Shown here: piece by piece, positions 58,101-64,000 of the stretch
Layout: each line of letters opens with the position of its first letter
Position numbering within the stretch: position 1 is the first letter of the stretch
NCBI RefSeq assembly: GCF_947623445.1
Contig: NC_135248.1
Coordinates: 15,633,820-15,697,819, forward strand
Length of the DNA: 64,000 bases
Direction: 5' to 3'
DNA from: Clavelina lepadiformis
Taxonomy: Eukaryota; Chordata; Ascidiacea; Aplousobranchia; Clavelinidae
Translations under genes and position numbers: made by a program
Notes under the pieces: generated by a model
Databases searched by the model: none
What the model was told of the DNA's origin: nothing
Seen by the model: the letters and a program-made list of their open reading frames with translations, nothing else

Positions 58101-61100
58101 CTGGCAAAATGATTCCAACTAAATTAGGGTCTAGGGTTAGATGTAAAAGCGCCCTTAACATTGAGGGTTAGTATCGTAGGAAATGGTGTCTGGACAAGTT
58201 CTGTATGGTGGAATTGTTCTCTACCAAATAAATTAAATACAATACCGGTTTCTAAGTCTTCAGGGTTAAGACTTATTGACCAGCGGTATCTGGCAAAAGG
58301 ACTCCATTTCATAAAGGGGTTAGGGTTAGGGTGAAAGCGCTCATTAAAGTTGAGGTTTTGCATCGTAGGAAGGAGCGTATGGAAAAATTGTTCATCGTGG
58401 AGCTGTTCTTTACGATCTAAAATAAATACAATAACGGTTTCTAAATTTTCAGGGTTAGAACCTAATGTCCGGTAGCATCTGGCAAAATGACTCCATTTAA
58501 TTGAGGGGTTAGGGTTAGGGGTGAAATCGATTTTAAAATTGAGGGTTAGTATCGTAGGAAATGGTGTCTGGACAAGTTCTGTATGGTGGAATTGTTTTCT
58601 ACCAAATAAATTAAATACAATACCGGTTTCTAAATATTCAGGGTTAGGACTTAATGACCGGTCGCATCTGCCAAATGATACCAATTAAATTAGGGGCTAG
58701 GGTTAAATGTGAAAGCGCCCTTAACATTGAGTGTTAGTATCGTAGGAAATGGTGTCTGGACAAGTTCTGTATGGTGGAATTAATCTCTACCAAATAAATT
58801 AAATACAATACCGGTTTCCAAATTGTCAGTGTTAGGACTTAATGACCGGACGCATCTGGCAAAATGACAACATTTAATTGAGGGGTTAATGTTAGGGGTG
58901 AAATCGATTTTTGAAACGAGGGTTAGCATCGTAGGAAATGGTTTCAGGACAAGTTTTGTATGGTTGAATTGTTCTCTACCAAATAAATTAAATACAATAC
59001 CGGTTTCTAAATTTTCAAGGTTAGGACTTAATGACCGGTCGCATCTGGCAAAATGATTCCATTTATTTGAGGGGTTAGGGTTAGGGGTGAAATCGCTTTT
59101 AAAAATGAGGGTTAGCATCGTAGGAAATGGTGTCTGGACAAGTACTCTGTGGTGGTATTGTTCTCTACCAAATAAATTAAATACAATACCGGTTTTTAAA
59201 TTTTCAGGGTTAGGACTTAATGACTGGTCGCATCTGGCAAAATGATTCCAATTAAATTAGGGGCTAGGGTTAAATGTGAAAGCGCCCTTAACATTGAGGG
59301 TTAGTATCGTATGAAATGGTGTCTGGACAAGTTCTGTATGGTGGAATTGATCTCTACCAAATAAATTAAATACAATACCGGTTTCCAAATTTTCAGGGTT
59401 AGGACTTAATGACCTGTCGCATCTGGCAAAATGACTCCATTTAATTGAGGGTTTAATGTTAGGGGTGAAATCGCTTTTAAAATTGAGGGTTAGCATCGTA
59501 GAAAAGGGTGTCAGGACAAGTTCTGTATGGTGGATTTGTTCTTTACCAAATAGTTTAAATAAAATACCGGTTTCTAAATTTTCAGGGTTAGGACTTAATG
59601 ACCGGTCGCATCTGGCAAAATGACTCTATTTCATAAAGGGGTTAGGGTTAGGGTGAAAGCGCTCATTAAAGTTGAGGTTTTGCATCGTAGGAAGGAGCGT
59701 ATGGAAAAATTGTTCACAGTGGAGCTGTTCTTTACGATCTTAAATAAATACAATAACGGTTTCCAAATTTTCAGGGTTAAAACCTAATGTCCGGTAGCAT
59801 CTGCCAAAATGACTCCATTTAATTGAGGGGTTAACGTTAGGGGTGAAATCGTTTTTAAAATTGAGGGTTAGTATCGTAGGAAATGGTGTCTGGACAAGTT
59901 CTGTATGGTGGAATTGTTCTTTACCAAATAAATTAAATACAATACCGGTTTCCAAATTTTCAGGGTTAAGACTTAATGACCGGTCGCATCTGGCAAAATG
60001 ATTCCAATTAAATTAGGGTCTAGGGTTAGATGTAAAAGCGCCCTTAACATTGAGGGTTAGTATCGTAGGAAATGGTGTCTGGACAAGTTCTGTATGGTGG
60101 AATTGTTCTCTACCAAATAAATTAAATACAATACCGGTTTCTAAATCTTCAGGTTTAGGACTTATTGACCAGCGGCATATGGCAAAATGACTCCATTTCA
60201 TAAAGGGGTTAGGGTTAGGGTGAAAGCGCTCATTAAAGTTGAGGTTTTGCATCGTAAGAAGGAGCCTATGGAAAAGTTGTTCATCGTGGAGCTGTTCTTA
60301 ACGATCTAAAATAAATAAAATAACGGTTTCTAAATTTTCAGGGTTAGAACCTAATGACCGGTCGCATCTGGCAAAATGACTCCATTTAATTGAGGGGTTA
60401 ATGCTAGGGGTGAAATCGCTTTTAAAATTGAGGGTTAGCATCGTAGAAAATGGTGTCAGGACAAGTTCTGTATGGTGGATTTGTTCTTTACCAAATAATT
60501 TAAATAAAATACCGGTTTCTAAATTTTCAGGGTTAGGACTTAATGACCCGTCGCATCTGGCAAAATGACTCCATTTAATTGAGGGGCTAGGGTTAGGGGT
60601 GAAATCGATTTTAAAATTGAGGGTTGGCATCGTAGGAAATGGTGTCTGGACAAGTACTCTATGGTGGAATTGTTTTCTACCAAATAAATTAAATACAATA
60701 CCGGTTTCCAAATTTTCAGTGTTAGGACTTAATGACCGGACGCATCTGGCAAAATGACTCCATTTAATTGAGGGGTTAGGGTTAGGAGTGAAATCGATTT
60801 TAAAATTGAGGGTTAGCATCGTAGGAAATGGTGTCTGGACAAGTACTCTATGGTGGAATTGTTCTCTACCAAATAAATTAAATACAATACCGGTTTCCAA
60901 ATTTTCAGGGTTAAGACTTAATGACCGGTCGCATCTGGCAAAATGATTCCAATTAAATTAGGGTCTAGGGTTAGATGTAAAAGCGCCCTTAACATTGAGG
61001 GTTAGTATCGTAGGAAATGGTGTCTGGACAAGTTCTGTATGGTGGAATTGTTCTCTACCAAATAAATTAAATACAATACCGGTTTCTAAGTCTTCAGGTT

Positions 61101-64000
61101 TAGGACTTATTGACCAGCGGTATCTGGCAAAATGACTCCATTTCATAAAGGGGTTAGGGTTAGGGTGAAAGCGCTCATTAAAGTTGAGGTTTTGCATCGT
61201 AGGAAGGAGCGTATGGAAAAATTGTTCACCGTGGAGCTGTTCTTTACGATCTAAAATAAATACAATAACGGTTTCCAAATTTTCAGGGTTAGAACCTAAT
61301 GTCCGGTAGCATCTGCCAAAATGACTCCATTTAATTGAGGGGTTAACGTTAGGGGTGAAATCGTTTTTAAAATTGAGGGTTAGTATCGTAGGAAATGGTG
61401 TCTGGACAAGTTCTGTATGGTGGAATTGTTCTTTACCAAATAAATTAAATACATTACCGGTTTCCTATATTTCAGGGTTAGGACTTAATGACCGGTCGCA
61501 TATGGCAAAATGATTCCAATTAAATTAGGGGCTAGGGTTAAATGTATAAGCGCCCTTAACATTGAGGGTTAGTGTTGTAGGAAATGGTGTCTGGACAAGT
61601 TCTGTGAGGTGGAAATGTTTTCTACCAAATAAATTAAATACAATACCGGTTACTAAATTTTCAGTGTTAGGACTTAATGACCGGTCGCATCTAGCAAAAT
61701 GACAACATTTAATTGAGGGGTTTATGTTAGGGGTGAAATCGCTTTTAAAATTGAGGGTTAGCATCGTAGAAAATGGTGTCAGGACAAGTTCTGTATGGTG
61801 GAATTGTTCTTTACCAAATAAATAAAATAAAATACCGGTTTCTAAATTTTCAGGGTTAGGACTTAATGACCGGACGCATCTGGCAAAATGACTCCATTTA
61901 ATAGAGGGGTTAGGGTTAGGGGTGAAATCGATTTTAAAGTTGAGGGTTGGCATCGTAGGAAATGGTGTCTGGACAAGTACTCTATGGTGGAATTGTTTTC
62001 TACCAAATAAATTAAATACAATACCGGTTTCTAAATATTCAGGGTTAGGACTTAATGACCGGTCGCATCTGCCAAATGATACCAATTAAATTGAGGGGCT
62101 AGGGTTAAATGTGAAAGCGCCCTTAACATTGAGTGTTAGTATCGTAGGAAATGGTGTCTGGACAAGTTCTGTATGGTGGAATTGATCTCTACCAAATAAA
62201 TTAAATACAATACCGGTTTCCAAATTGTCAGTGTTAGGACTTAATGACCGGACGCATCTGGCAAAATGACAACATTTAATTGAGGGGTTAAAGTTAGGGG
62301 TTAAAATCGATTTTTAAAACGAGGGTTAGCATCGTAGGAAATGGTTTCAGGACAAGTTCTGTATGGTGGAATTGTTCTCTACCAAATAAATTAAATACAA
62401 TACCGGTTTCTAAATTTTCAAGGTTAGGACTTAATGACCGGTCGCATCTGGCAAAATGATTCCGTTTAATTGAGGGGTTAGGGTTAGGGGTGAAATCGCT
62501 TTTAAAAATGAGGGTTAGCATCGTAGGAAATGGTGTCAGGACAAGTACTCTATGGTGGAATTGTTCTCTACCAAATAAATTAAATACAATACCGGTTTTT
62601 AAATTTTCAGTGTTAGGACTTAATGACTGGTCGCATAAGGCAAAATGATTCCAATTAAATTAGGGGCTAGGGTTAAATGTGAAAGCGCCCTTAACATTGA
62701 GGGTTAGTATCGTATGAAATGGTGTCTGGACAAGTTCTGTATGGTGGAATTATTCTCTACCAAATAAATTAAATACAATACCGGTTTCCAAATTGTCAGT
62801 GTTAGGACTTAATGACCGGACGCATCTGGAAAAATGACAACATTTAATTGAGGGGTTAAAGTTAGGGGTGAAATCGATTTTTAAAACGAGGGTTAGCATC
62901 GTAGGAAATGGTTTCAGGACAAGTTCTGTATGGTGGAATTGTTCTCTACCAAATAAATTAAATACAATACCGGTTTCTAAATTTTCAAGGTTAGGACTTA
63001 ATGACCGGTCGCATCTGGCAAAATGATTCCGTTTAATTGAAGGGTTAGGGTTAGGGGTGAAATCGTTTTTAAAAATGAGGGTTAGCATCGTAGGAAATGG
63101 TGTCAGGACAAGTACTCTATGGTGGAATTGTTCTCTACCAAATAAATTAAATACAATACCGGTTTTTAAATTTTCAGTGTTAGGACTTAATGACTGGTCG
63201 CATAAGGCAAAATGATTCCAATTAAATTAGGGGCTAGGGTTAAATGTGAAAGCGCCCTTAACATTGAGGGTTAGTATCGTATGAAATGGTGTCTGGACAA
63301 GTTCTGTATGGTGGAATTGTTTTCTACCAAATAAATTAAATACAATACCGGTTTCCAAATTTTCAGTGTTAGGACTTAATGACCGGACGCATCTGGCAAA
63401 ATGACTCCATTTAATTGAGGGGTTAGGGTTAGGAGTGAAATCGATTTTAAAATTGAGGGTTAGCATCGTAGGAAATGGTGTCTGGACAAGTACTCTATGG
63501 TGGAATTGTTCTCTACCAAATAAATTAAATACAATACCGGTTTCCAAATTTTCAGGGTTAAGACTTAATGACCGGTCGCATCTGGCAAAATGATTCCAAT
63601 TAAATTAGGGTCTAGGGTTAGATGTAAAATCGCCCTTAACATTGAGGGTTAGTATCGTAGGAAATGGTGTCTGGACAAGTTCTGTATGGTGGAATTGTTC
63701 TCTACCAAATAAATTAAATACAATACCGGTTTCTAAGTCTTCAGGTTTAGGACTTATTGACCAGCGGTATCTGGCAAAATGACTCCATTTCATAAAGGGG
63801 TTAGGGTTAGGGTGAAAGCGCTCATTAAAGTTGAGGTTTTGCATCGTAGGAAGGAGCGTATGGAAAAATTGTTCACCGTGGAGCTGTTCTTTACGATCTA
63901 AAATAAATACAATAACGGTTTCCAAATTTTCAGGGTTAGAACCTAATGTCCGGTAGCATCTGCCAAAATGACTCCATTTAATTGAGGGGTTAACGTTAGG

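Larger units (their letters stand above)
33170..64000. repeat. 189-bp satellite array with telomere-like core, about 160 monomers
   Basis: CAATACCGGTTTC, GACCGGTCGCATCTGGCAAA, GTGTCTGGACAAGTTCTGTA and ATGGTGGAATTGTTC recur at 189-bp steps to the window end; adjacent CCGGTTTCC blocks at 37,085 and 37,274 show the period. At least three monomer classes alternate. Class A has GAGGGGTTAGGGTTAGGGG. Class B has AATTAAATTAGGGGCTAGGG with GCGCCCTTAACATTG. Class C, the most diverged, has CATAAAGGGGTTAGGGTTAG with GCGCTCATTAAAGTTGAGG and GAAGGAGCGTATGG. The array continues past the right edge. Long minus-strand open frames (up to 421 codons) are a by-product of a 63-codon period and stop at class B monomers. 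Confidence 0.97.

Noticed and set aside
33323..63925. Dozens of minus-strand open frames of 75-421 codons with the repeat FNLFGREQFHH
   Set aside because: They follow from a 189-bp satellite whose period is a multiple of three. Starts and stops recur at fixed monomer positions, and class B monomers always interrupt the frame. No splice or promoter signal supports genes.
33170..64000. CRISPR-like array
   Set aside because: Repeats are adjacent 189-bp tandem monomers without unique spacers, and the DNA is eukaryotic.

Overview
The window is animal nuclear DNA. Genes are split by short GT-AG introns, the base composition is AT-rich, and there are tRNA-derived SINEs, a foldback DNA element, minisatellites and a satellite built on the animal telomere motif TTAGGG. 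Very short introns (47-320 bp) in a clear DNAJC1 orthologue, and words such as TAGGCCTA, suggest a marine deuterostome, perhaps a tunicate. That placement is inference; no species is identified.

Layout. 1-700: a SINE tail and the last exon of a single-pass membrane protein whose earlier exons lie outside. 0.7-4.8 kb: no convincing gene, one poly-C tract and a 21-bp minisatellite. 4.86-10.80 kb: a complete gene for DNAJC1, an ER J-domain protein with two SANT domains. I could rebuild 13 exons with consistent phases (506 codons); one 16-nt exon is less certain. Its 2.6-kb tenth intron holds a foldback element with 183-bp terminal inverted repeats and a 33-bp minisatellite of about 35 units. 12.7-16.8 kb: an unrecognised gene for a protein with two membrane segments; an antisense SINE lies about 20 bp upstream of its last-exon acceptor. 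17.7-18.2 kb: a 51-bp telomere-like repeat, a piece of the 189-bp satellite and a terminal exon of a major facilitator transporter.

19.5-32.3 kb: three head-to-tail copies of a 4.7-kb unit, the last truncated. Each carries pieces of a multi-exon gene that looks like a zinc-finger plus tyrosine-recombinase-like protein. Copies 1 and 2 also carry satellite monomers, 10-bp minisatellites and a trio of tRNA-Ser-like sequences. Unit junctions fall inside a tRNA-like sequence and beside a perfect 12-bp hairpin.

33.2-64.0 kb: an unbroken array of about 160 monomers of a 189-bp satellite. Many monomers contain two or more TTAGGG repeats, and the array shows nested higher-order duplications of 1,890, 3,584 and 4,346 bp. 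Because 189 is a multiple of three, long antisense open frames arise automatically; I do not annotate them as genes. The second half looks subtelomeric or heterochromatic. The most unusual element is the recombinase-like, tRNA-bearing 4.7-kb unit that shares its satellite with the neighbouring array.
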